From positions 1 to 19,565 of the forward strand of contig JADNYJ010000588.1 in the NCBI GenBank assembly GCA_015501075.1: a DNA stretch of 19,565 nt. The letters run 5' to 3'. A model generated the notes under the pieces. It was not told where the DNA came from. It ran no database searches and saw only the letters and a program-made list of their open reading frames with translations. This stretch comes from Gymnopilus junonius. Lineage: Eukaryota; Basidiomycota; Agaricomycetes; Agaricales; Galerinaceae. Shown here piece by piece: positions 10,601 to 18,615 of this stretch (position 1 is its first letter; the number at the start of each line of letters is the position of its first letter). Both the position numbers and the translations under genes were made by a program.

Positions 10601-11347
10601 TCGGTGAGGTAGATCCAGTTCCAGGATGTGACGAGGATGTTGGAGGATTTGATGTCCCCGTGCGGGATTTTGCGGTTACGCGCGTCGCGCAGGGCGTTGA
10701 GCAGTTGGAAGGAGATCCATTTCTTTTCGATGGGGCTTAGGAAGGGGCGGGTGCTGCGAGAGTGAAGTGAGGGGTTAGATATGGGTTCGAAGAGGACACA
10801 CGGAGAGACGAACCTGATACGATCATACAAACTACTCGCCAACCACTGACGAATAATATACCCCGCTTTATCCGTCTCCACGAACGCCTGGTAATTATAC
10901 ACATTAGCGATATCCGCCAACGCCTCCTTCTCCACTAAAAAAAAAACGAAAAAAAAAACAAAGAACAATGAGCAACCCATTCATCATCAACACCCCCTGA
11001 CCCACTCACTCTTCAGCCGCCTATGATACGTCCTCAACGACACCCCCGGATCATGTTTAACGAAGATCTTCACCACCAGATACCCATTCCGATGACGGCA
11101 CTTGACCGTCTTCAAGAACCGCGCGGCGCCCAAGCTAATAACAATAATAATAGTAGTAGTAGTAGTAGCAATAACACAACACAGAGGAGGTGGTGGAGAA
11201 AGTACTATTAGTCACTCAACCCAACACAGCAAGAAAGAAAGAAACGCACTTTTTCTCAAAAATGATATCAGCCCCTAACTCAGCGACGAACGAGTCGAGC
11301 GCGATAGTGGTACGTGTGAGAGCCGAGCTGGATTGGGCGTTGCCCAT
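4641..11347 (-). CDS. VPS15: VPS15-type PI3-kinase regulatory subunit (p150/PIK3R4), protein kinase-like, 17 exons
   Basis: This is the scaffold of the Vps34 PI3-kinase complexes, acting in autophagy and endosomal sorting on internal membranes. The N-terminus MGNAQSSS is a myristoylation signal. The kinase-like domain spans about residues 33-311: FLKTVKCRHRNGYLVVKIF, then HGD at 145-147 replacing HRD with Asn152, then DFA at 165-167 replacing DFG. Both are Vps15 hallmarks. HEAT repeats span about 473-911, a Ser/Pro/Gly-rich linker about 912-1274, and WD40 repeats about 1275 to the end. The exons are 11347-11250, 11134-11010, 10934-10814, 10753-10231, 10167-9619, 9552-9465, 9344-9127, 9041-8843, 8762-8713, 8633-8330, 8229-8086, 8034-7889, 7792-7623, 7542-6455, 6398-5853, 5783-4970 and 4899-4641. 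They sum to 5442 nt, or 1813 residues, longer than yeast (about 1450) or human (about 1360) because of the low-complexity linkers. The intron 8842-8763 is inferred only from the frame; without it exon 8 is out of frame. Confidence 0.95.
8763..8842 (-). other. Proposed G-rich intron, or frameshifted Gly-repeat tract, in VPS15
   Basis: The minus strand holds a GGT/GGA microsatellite that reads as poly-Gly in the upstream frame (after AHGAFK). The homologous frame downstream (EYEGAAFE, continuing into ISYDA) is shifted by one base. Removing an 80-nt segment from GTGGTG (8842) to GCACAG (8763) joins AAA G to CG ACA and restores the frame. A lost or gained base in the repeat would explain it equally well. 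The segment lacks a polypyrimidine tract, which is unusual for an intron. Confidence 0.45.
11135..11249 (-). other. VPS15 intron 1 with trinucleotide microsatellite
   Basis: This 115-nt GTGCGT..TTAG intron separates the myristoylated leader exon from the kinase-like domain. On the plus strand, 11136-11170 is a run of TAA/AAT and AGT triplets, giving a long pyrimidine-containing tract before the acceptor. Confidence 0.8.
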
Positions 11348-12224
11348 GATTCATGGATGAAGGAGTTCAGAGTTCAGAGCTCAGGCTAAGAGTCGGAGAG
11401 TCGGAGAGTCGGAGGTTGGAGACGGATTGAATTACACGAGTACTGCGGCGGCGCGTGTTGGCGCGATAGAGCGCAGAGTTGTGGCTGGAGTGGAGTTGTG
11501 ATGAGTTGTAGAGTTTGTAAAATGTGACGAAAATCGTGGACTGTGGTCGCGTTACAATAAATCAAAGGTAAATATACCACGTTCGATTGCAAAAAGATGC
11601 TATATATCCGAGTATAAGTATTTGAGTTCAAAGGTATCGTAGAAATGCTGAATGAATGTCGATGAATACTCTGTCGTCCAAGGAGGGGCGCTCAGGGTGT
11701 GCAAAAGAGCGTGCTTCAGGTCTGGCAGTGCCATTATCATTGTTGTGGACAGTCTGTCATCGGCTTTATATGCACAGCCACATGTCCGGCGGCGACAACT
11801 CTCTTTCTCCTAATACTTATTTGTAGAAAGAAAGCAAAGGAGAAGAATTTTTACTGATGCCTGAATCAAGCTAAATCATGCATTAAATCGATCTGAGATC
11901 AATACTTAGGAGGAAATTCGTGGTAGTGGGCTATGCTGCTTGCCGGCCTTACTGTGTTATCCAATATGGGCAACAAATACAAGGAAACCTCGTGGATAAT
12001 ACATATATAGAACAAAACAATAAACAGCAGAGGAGTCAGGATTACCATCAATTATCAACTCATCTTTTCACTGCAACATCATATTGAGCACTTCTCAGGA
12101 TGTTTTAATTTTCAATGGTCACATAACAAGTGCTATAAAACACTGATAGCAATATGTTCCTTGAGAAGATGCAGACAAATCTTTGGGCTTCTAGATCAAG
12201 TACCTCATGTCAGAAGACCGCTAA
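11348..12224. promoter_or_regulatory. VPS15: VPS15 upstream region
   Basis: This is the 5' flank of the minus-strand VPS15 gene. At 11389-11412 the octamer AGAGTCGG occurs three times head to tail, and GTTCAGA is repeated just before it (11365-11378), 20-65 bp upstream of the start codon. No TATA box was identified with confidence. Beyond about 11640 the sequence is AT-rich and shows no gene. Confidence 0.4.
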
Positions 12225-12375
12225 GGGCATTATAATAGAGATTATTTGCAAATTCCATTCAAACAAAAAAGTGGAGCCTACCGGGTCTCTGATTGGTCTG
12301 GAGGCCCCACTTTTTGCCTTATGAAGGCATATTTTTCATTCATTCAGAAGTTGCAAATAACATCTAATGCCAATA
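12225..12375. repeat. Foldback (inverted-repeat) element of about 150 bp
   Basis: The left part runs GGCATTA (12228) .. GATTATTTGCAA .. AAAAAGTGGAGCC. The right part mirrors it: GGCCCCACTTTTT .. TTGCAAATAAC .. TAATGCC. The inner stem sits around 12269-12317 and the outer stem around 12228-12372. The whole can fold into one imperfect hairpin, as expected for a tiny MITE. No coding sequence is present. Confidence 0.6.
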
Positions 12376-13549
12376 ATGCATAGCCCTAATCATAATCCAA
12401 TTATAACGCAAAGTGGATATTCCGTAATTCGGCATGCCATGCTCGAGCTCGATTATAATGCACAGGGTCCTATTTTAGGAAAATGGAGGCAGTGCCTGGA
12501 GCTCCAGTATGATCAAATGGCCACGTACATCCATGAGGGATTCCGAGCGCGGTTGAGTGCAACCACGCTGGAGTGTGATCATCATCTACTTTAGTGTTAG
12601 CTAAACAAAGTAAAATTCATTGCATTCAAATGACTTACTACCAATAAAGTTCCAAATAAATGTACCTAATAATGAGCCATGTATAACCATACTACTAAGA
12701 GGTAGGTGGACGGTATTGATGGTAAATGCAAACATGAGGTAGTATTTACTGCAGATTCAGGCCAAGGGAGGTAAACTATATCCGGAATTACCGGGGTCGA
12801 GACGGTTGTTCCAGAAGGAAGGCATTTCATGGCTGTCACAAGCATTGATCACACCGTTTGATGGCTGGGCTGTACAATAAGCAGCCATGATGCGCATGGG
12901 GAAGCCGGCAACGAGCCTATTTTGGGTAGGAAATGTCCCGGTCCAGGTCGGACACCACATTCAAAAGGTCTACTCTAATGATGTGCACAGCGGGGCCCTA
13001 CTCTGGTTAGAGTAAAGTGTGCATGGTCCTTTTACTCTAATTTAGAGTCTTTCGTGCACCTAAATCCAGGCTTACCGCTTTCCACCATGATAACTGGGTA
13101 AAATGGAGAAAATCAAAGGGTGCATCAAGTCGCAACAAGCACTGTCCACAATGTGGCATTTCCAATTTCCCAATCTCCCAATCTCCCATGAGGAAGCTGC
13201 GAGGAAGCCACAAGGAAGCCGCATCTGTTAAAAATCATGCCTTTAGTGAAATCATTTTTGCACTGCTTCTCCTTAGATGAAAACCGTTTGCAATTAATTT
13301 CGCTGCATGCATCACAAATTTGAAGGTTCCAGCCTTTTCCAGGTTAGTTCCAGCAGTGAAAGTTGTCATTTCGATTGAATGTCATGAAAGGAGAGGCGGT
13401 GATATGCAACTTATTCATCTATGGAAAAACGTGTTTTACATAAGGCGTACACAGCCCTGCTGCCGCTTATATACTCAAGTACCAGCTTCAGTCATGGGTC
13501 AAATTCCTCTTCATTTTGTTTCCTTCCAAGTTCTCAGACTCCTTCACTC
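12376..13549. other. Gene-poor region between foldback repeat and E3-ligase remnant
   Basis: Two short open frames (12367-12594 plus, 12757-12960 minus) show no recognisable family, signal peptide or splice support. Around 12973-13058 the motif ACTCTAA/TTAGAGT recurs on both strands, suggesting another degraded inverted-repeat element. The rest holds nothing recognised. Confidence 0.4.
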
Positions 13550-15410
13550 ATGCCTTTCAACGAAGAGCGAAAACCCATTAATCTTGGTGGTACTTCAAGC
13601 ATGATTTCTCTAAGCCAGGTCTTGGATGAAGTCAGGCGTCAAAGGCTTACCGGAGAAAATGCTAGGAAACGAGACCAAGCAGCAACGAAACTACAGACAT
13701 GGTGGAGAAAGATCTGCACTCAGAAAAGTACGCAGACTCAGTGCCGACTGCTCTTCGACACAGATCCATCCACCCTTGTTGCTTTACGGTCATTGGTTCT
13801 CCTTCAAGATGATGTAGGCAGAATGCTCCTATGGTCAACCACCATGATTAAAGACAATGGTACTGTTGGAACCTAGCCTGACAGTTTCATGCTTCTGATT
13901 GGATTTAATAGGCCTCCTGCTTTTAAAACGACTTGCATCCGATGAGAGATCGTCCTGGTTGATACTTATTCGTCAACTTTCAATACGTTTTCTGAAGTTC
14001 ATGGCCAATTCACCCTCGTAAATTCTGTCTGTTGTATCTCATGAATAAAGCTAACTTGTCATAGATCTTGACTTGTCTGTACTCACCTGGAATTAATGAA
14101 ACTCTGGCTGAACCCTACCAATACAAATGGCGTAGGCGCCGGTTTCTGCGATAGCAAGCGTTCAAGCGCGATCATTTATATGCTAAGAAATGGATACTAT
14201 CAATCGCTTTGTAAAGTTATCACTTCCGTGGTAAGTACCTACTTTTCATTTGAAAGATTTTCTGCTGATCGTGACTATACTCTAGCCCAAATTGTTTGCA
14301 TCTTCACCACTTTTAATGCACCTCGTGATTTTCCCCCTTCGTCTCCTGCATGGATCATCGAACAGAAACCCCTATACGACAGCCCTCCTTCATTTTGCCC
14401 TTTATGTTCTACCTATACCTCAAATTACCTCTCAGCTTCCAAAGCTTGAATTTGCCATTGAGGTTGGCATCTTCTTGGAGGACTTGGCATCTTTGGTGCC
14501 CCTCTTTCCTGAGATCGAATCCCAATCACTCTGCAATTCAGTATTTCCTCCCTTTTGAACCTCATGCTCTTCACACCTCCCAGATATTCCCAACTTTCGG
14601 CCCCATCTTACGATGCCTATCTATGTCTCCTCACCATACTCCTGAGTAATGTACCAGAAGTCATCTTGGAAGGTTCCAATGATAAGGAATGTGAAGATTT
14701 CTGGACTGATTTTTGCACAAAGAAGCATGATGTAGACCTTCCAACCAATTTAGACTCGAAAACCCAAGCTCGCCTCACCCATATTTTGTCGTCTGATCAT
14801 GTATGCAAGCTACTGAAAGCTGCTGATTGCCCTAGCAAATTGATCTCCCTCGCCACATATCTTCCGCGACTCTGTTTATCTTGGCCATCTCAAGTTTGCA
14901 ATGTGCTTGATGCAGTTGCCATCTCTGACGCAACTGGCTTCGCAAGGCTGCTTTATGTAGAAAAGGTTTCCGACATGCCTTTGGGCAGGACCTTCATCAA
15001 GAACCCAGTTAAACTGATAGGTGGGTCCCTTATTTCCTGCTTCAATTTCAGGCTATTCAACTCTTCCATTCTAGGCTCTCTCACCTTCGAACATTGGGCG
15101 CGACTATTGTTTTTCACCGATCTTTTCATACTTTTAAATCAACAGATGAATGATCGAGAGTTTTACGGGACAACGTCTGAGTCGCAACCGGAATCAAAGC
15201 TTCGGAATCCTCTAGATATCAACCAACTCCAAACATTCCTGAAGCAGCTCTGCACCATTATATATGATCTGGATCGAGTGCCAGAAATAGGGGCACATGC
15301 ACCTGTTACCAAAGGGAAGATCGACTGGACACGACTTACTGCTAGATTGAAAGGCTCTTTAGTGGTCCTGTACTGTTGAGAGTGTGTATTCTCCTCTCTG
15401 CTCAGGATTG
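13550..15410 (+). pseudogene. N-terminal remnant of HUL5/UBE3C-type HECT E3 ubiquitin ligase
   Basis: The first exon (13550-13859) starts MPFNEERKPINLGGTSS and continues to an IQ-like helix (RDQAATKLQTWWRK), the N-terminal signature of Hul5/UBE3C proteasome-associated E3 ligases. A 52-nt intron (13860-13911) leads in frame to SSWLILIRQLSIRFLKFMAN. Later blocks also fit the family: YMLRNGYYQSL (about 14180), ALYVLPIPQ (about 14395), FTPPRYSQLSAPSYDAYLCLL (14570-14632), PLGRTF (about 14980) and ALTFEHWARLLFFTDLF after an intron ending near 15083, then NDREFY and RNPLDINQLQTF. At least three changes of frame between these blocks have no good intron to explain them: after exon 2, near 14130, and near 14515. 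The roughly 350-residue HECT domain with its catalytic Cys is absent from the window; the sequence runs into repeats at 15792. This is a truncated, decaying copy. Confidence 0.6.
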
Positions 15411-15420
15411 GCTGGAACTT

Positions 15421-15786
15421 ACACTCTTTTTCTAGGCTTCGTTGCCTTCACCAGCCTCCAGAAGTATCCGAATCTGGGAAGGAAACGTATGTAAGAGTTA
15501 ATTCACGGAACCCGTAAGGTGCTGATGCCCATGCTTGCAGAATCCAAGATGACTCGGACACCGATGATGCACAATCGGGTATGATGTCCAAAGAGGAAGT
15601 CGCCGTGCTTTTGGAGTATGTTGACACTGCCCTGCTTTTTTCTATGTATTCTAACATTTTCACCCAGGCGCGCTAAGTCTCCGAGGGAGAAACTATTGGG
15701 ATCAGACCCCACTTGTTTCCATGAAATATTGGCCCAGCTAGATCTTGAAGATAACATTACCAAGTTCAGGTACTTCTCTTGGCTGG
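15421..15786 (+). pseudogene. Coding-like spliced segment, family unknown, cut off by repeat
   Basis: Three exon-like pieces (about 15437-15485, 15540-15616, 15670-15774) join with compatible phases through GTATGT..GCAG and GTATGT..CCAG introns. They read LRCLHQPPEVSESGKE, then IQDDSDTDDAQSGMMSKEEV and onward to KSPREKLLGSDPTCFHEILA and LDLEDN, ending at a GT donor. I do not recognise the protein, and it does not match the Hul5 segment expected at this point. It may be a divergent part of the same gene or a piece of another gene fused by rearrangement. Repeat R1 begins 18 bp after the last donor. Confidence 0.35.
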
Positions 15787-15791
15787 AACAT

Positions 15792-15950
15792 ACTTGTTTT
15801 AGTGGGCCACTGCTTCGCATGGCAGGACAATGCTTTTCCTACTTCACAAATAGTATTAGACCATCTATATATGATGATAGGTAAAATTTAAATATATGCC
15901 CTTCAGAATAAAATAGAACACACCTTGAACAGCAAATCCGATAGTACCTT
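15792..15950 (+). repeat. Dispersed repeat R1, full copy 1
   Basis: It begins ACTTGTTTTAGTGGGCC, holds the imperfect hairpin GCCACTGC..GCATGGC, and ends AATCCGATAGTACCTT. It is nearly identical over its length to 17101-17279, apart from an 18-bp duplication in the latter. Differences are mainly C/T and G/A transitions. Confidence 0.85.
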
Positions 15951-15964
15951 GGCACAGATATTAG

Positions 15965-16000
15965 ATTATGTAAGCGGCGGAGGAACGCTGCTGATATAAT
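15965..16000 (+). repeat. 36-nt hairpin repeat, copy 1
   Basis: Left arm ATTATGTAAGCGGCG, loop GAGGAA, right arm CGCTGCTGATATAAT. A 15-bp imperfect stem closes a purine loop. Confidence 0.75.
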
Positions 16001-16699
16001 CACACACCCAGCTCCAGATACTAATAATAAGTCAAATCTAAATATAGCTGCCTTTTGCCACACACTGCTGGCACATGAGGCATTTGTGGAAGTTCATATT
16101 GCATTAACTGATGCTAACTGCAAAATATACTAACCATTGTAACCATAAACCACAGTCTGGTTAGCAGTTAGTCCAAATTTTAGAATTTTTGTAACTGCTT
16201 AAAACTGGTCTTAACCAGTTAGGACCAGTCATAAAATTCTGAAATTTTGCATGATTATACCCACATATTATAGCTTTTGAACGACCCAGAAAACTAAAAT
16301 TCGGTTGAGAATTAAGAAAGTTATAGCAATACTCGCAAAAATTGTTGAATCTGCTCTAATTTTATCATTTCTCAACCGTTTGTGATGTTCTTGAGCTCGC
16401 TTTGACCGTAAAAATTGTGATTCATTTAGTTTACACTATGAGACAATTATTTATGCCAAAAAAACTGGTTATAACTGGCTGATAACTGGTTATAACTGTA
16501 ACCAGTTAAAACCAGTTATATAACTGCAAATAACTGCACAAGACTGATCAAGACCAGTTAGTTGCAGTCCGGTCCAGTTATTTAGACATTTCTAATTTTA
16601 CCTAACTGGTCTCTGTCTCGGTTAGGGTCCTCGGGCACCCAAAAACTGGACCAGACCAGACTTTCAAACATTAATTCCAGTGGCCCTGTAACTTATTAT
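16001..16699 (+). mobile_element. AACTGG-rich MITE-like element between hairpin copies
   Basis: From 16154 (AGTCTGGTTAGCAGTT) to 16662 (AACTGGACCAGACCAGACT) the ends are roughly inverted repeats of each other. The interior has many AACTGGTTATAACTGG and CCAGTTA units, densest at 16466-16580 and 16190-16225. No coding frame is present. No convincing target duplication was found at these ends, so the boundaries are provisional. Confidence 0.5.
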
Positions 16700-16735
16700 A
16701 TTATATAAGTGGCGGAGGGATGCCGCTTATATCAG
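16700..16735 (+). repeat. 36-nt hairpin repeat, copy 2
   Basis: Left arm ATTATATAAGTGGCG, loop GAGGGA, right arm TGCCGCTTATAT. About 35 bp downstream both copy 1 and copy 2 are followed by AATCTAAATATA and CTGCCTT, so a direct repeat of about 90 bp (15965-16055 and 16700-16790) flanks the AACTGG-rich element. Confidence 0.75.
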
Positions 16736-16970
16736 CAGATAAGATACAGCATTTAAAAATAATCTGAATCTAAATATAACTGCCTTGCACTAGGGCTCCA
16801 TTCACAGCCATCTTCCAAAAACATATTTCCATCAAACAAGCCTATTAATATTTATACATACAAAACAAGTTTCACAGCAGTAAAATTTAACAACAAACAG
16901 AGAATACTGCCATGACAAGAACCAATGGTTTGTTGAAGAAAAAGAACATGGCAGAAGAATATGCCGGATA

Positions 16971-17056
16971 AAGCCGGACAAGCACACCATCGGCTTGACT
17001 GCAGAGCTGGACCAAGCCGAACAAGCACGCCATTGTCCTGATTGCAGACATGTTGA
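16971..17056 (+). repeat. Two-copy tandem repeat, 43-bp unit
   Basis: AAGCCGGACAAGCACACCAT (16971) and AAGCCGAACAAGCACGCCAT (17014) begin two diverged units, each ending in GATTGCAGA or GACTGCAGA. No coding role is supported. Confidence 0.55.
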
Positions 17057-17100
17057 GATGCTGCGGGATCACAGAGCGTTACAAGAACATCCTCTAAAAG

Positions 17101-17279
17101 ACTTGTTTTAGCGGGCCACCGCTTTGCGTGGCAGGACGATGCTTTTCCAGCTTCGCAAATAGTATTAGAATGCCTGTAATAGTATTAGACCGCCTGTATA
17201 TGATGATAAGTAAAGTTTAAATATACGCCCTTCAGAATAAAATAGAACGCACCTTGAACGGCGAATCCGATAGTACCTT
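17101..17279 (+). repeat. Dispersed repeat R1, full copy 2
   Basis: This is a direct repeat of 15792-15950 with an extra ATAGTATTAGA unit (17158 and 17176). It ends 215 bp before the start codon of copy B, and a shorter R1 core lies upstream of copy A in the same relative orientation. Confidence 0.85.
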
Positions 17280-17494
17280 TCGCCCTCATACGGTGTCTAC
17301 CCGCCTGCTCATTCGGTAATTGGCTGGTGTTCGGAGTGGAGGGAGACCGGATTGAGCAAGGTCGGATGTTGCAGTCGTCATTGTGCATGGGAATTGTGTG
17401 TGGGTTCTGACGAGCTTGGGCGTGCATCCGAATTTGGCACCCAATCACCTTCCCGATTGGAACAGCGCCAGCTATTCTTTCATTCCGCCACACT

Positions 17495-18063
17495 ATGCCG
17501 TCCTTGCTCACAATTATCGTTGCTTTGCCCCTTTTGTGTATTTTAGCGTACGCTGGTTACATTGGTAAGTTTGATGGTGTATTTTAGACGAGGAATAACA
17601 CGCGTTATATAGGGAATCGAGATAGCCATGTTCGAAGGGCCGGGGTGACCAGAGGGTTCTTTCAACAGTATTCGGGCTTCTTTCGTGAGTATATATTCTA
17701 GTGTTTTAAATTTTCTTCGAATTTTTGACGCAAAGTAGGATCGGGAAATGGAGGCAGTGGCAGAAGGGGCGGCGATGTCGGATCGCACAACCACATGACT
17801 TACAACCATATTGTGGTCAACGGAGTCGGCAATGGTAAGGTTTTTTTATCACAATCGTATTGTAATCTTTCTAATCAAGCAATTTATCATGCTATCCTTT
17901 CTTGGTATTGCTATCGCGTTGATATGTGTCTGTAAAACATTTATAATTTAAAGATGCTATTCAACATATGTCTGGGCAAATAGTCGAACTTGAGAAGCGC
18001 ATCAGAGCGCTTGAGAACCACATCGAAAAGCTTGAGAATATTATAAGGGAAATCATAAATTAA
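17495..18063 (+). CDS. Small four-exon gene, membrane/secreted coiled-coil protein, copy B (115 aa)
   Basis: This is the paralogue of the gene at 511-1069; the product is not recognised. The exons are 17495-17564, 17613-17684, 17739-17834 and 17954-18063 (70, 72, 96 and 110 nt). The introns are GT..AG, 48-119 nt, all phase 1. The protein has 115 residues plus TAA. Residues 1-23 are hydrophobic (MPSLLTIIVALPLLCILAYA). A basic segment follows (NRDSHVRRAGVTRG), then FFQQYSGFFRSGNGGSGRRG, then TYNHIVVNGVGN. The C-terminal 30 residues form a strong heptad coiled coil (VELEKRIRALENHIEKLENI). Intron 3 of both copies ends with the same CTGTAAAACATTTATAATT block before the acceptor. Conservation of frame, splice sites and motifs while third codon positions differ suggests both copies have been under selection. 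Confidence 0.82.
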
Positions 18064-18487
18064 GCAGTATCAGGTCATTAAGATAAATCAGTATCGTAGA
18101 TTGTAGACATATTCACCCAAAAAAACGCATTTTACAAATTGAGACTATTTGCAGTGCGCTTGAATACCAAATCAGGCGTAAATCGTCAAGACAGACATAC
18201 GAAATGAGTTCGGTAGAGACGCATTTTTGCATTCCGTGGCATAAGCAAACGGAGTTCAGGAAAAAAGCAATTCCGTTGCAATTTGACTTTGCCAAAACAA
18301 GCCATGTACAGACGTTGGTGCCCATGTAGTTTACTCTGTTCACCTGATATATAAAGTACAGTAAATTTCGCTTTAAGAATAAAAAATTAGACCTGCATTG
18401 AATGTTCAGACCGAAATTGTTATGTAGGTGACTTTACCTAAAAAGGCCTCATACAAATATGGATAGATGCCCGATGTTAATTGTTAC
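18064..18487. other. Region between copy B and hairpin copies, no gene seen
   Basis: AT-rich 3' flank of copy B. The minus-strand open frame at 18113-18343 has no recognisable similarity or splice support. Confidence 0.45.
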
Positions 18488-18513
18488 ATAAGCGGCGGAG
18501 AGACGCTGCTTAT
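18488..18513 (+). repeat. Hairpin repeat, copy 3
   Basis: Left arm ATAAGCGGCG, loop GAGAGA, right arm CGCTGCTTAT. The outer part of the left arm is lost. Confidence 0.7.
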
Positions 18514-18579
18514 ATAAGAAATAATTTCTGTACAACTAAATTAACTGTAAATTATTTTTAGTTATTTCAGTTAATTAGT

Positions 18580-18615
18580 ATTATATAAGCGGCGGAGGAA
18601 CGCTGCTTATATAAT
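18580..18615 (+). repeat. 36-nt hairpin repeat, copy 4
   Basis: Left arm ATTATATAAGCGGCG, loop GAGGAA, right arm CGCTGCTTATATAAT. This is a 15-bp stem with one G-T pair, the best-preserved copy. It abuts the stop codon (18617-18615) of the minus-strand peptidase-like gene, so it may mark that element's 3' end or act as its 3' UTR structure. Confidence 0.8.

Noticed and set aside
12367..12594. 75-aa plus-strand frame
   Set aside because: It begins at the edge of the foldback repeat and shows no motif or similarity.
12757..12960. 67-aa minus-strand frame with protein-like composition
   Set aside because: No recognisable family, no flanking exons with compatible splice sites, and within the range expected by chance.
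16154..16662. hAT-type transposon with target duplication for the AACTGG-rich element
   Set aside because: The terminal repeats are only approximate and the flanks (ATAAACCAC and TTCAAACAT) do not match, so only a MITE-like call is made.
15792..17279. LTR retrotransposon with R1 as LTRs
   Set aside because: R1 is only about 160 bp, does not begin TG or end CA, and the interior has no primer-binding site, polypurine tract or reverse transcriptase.
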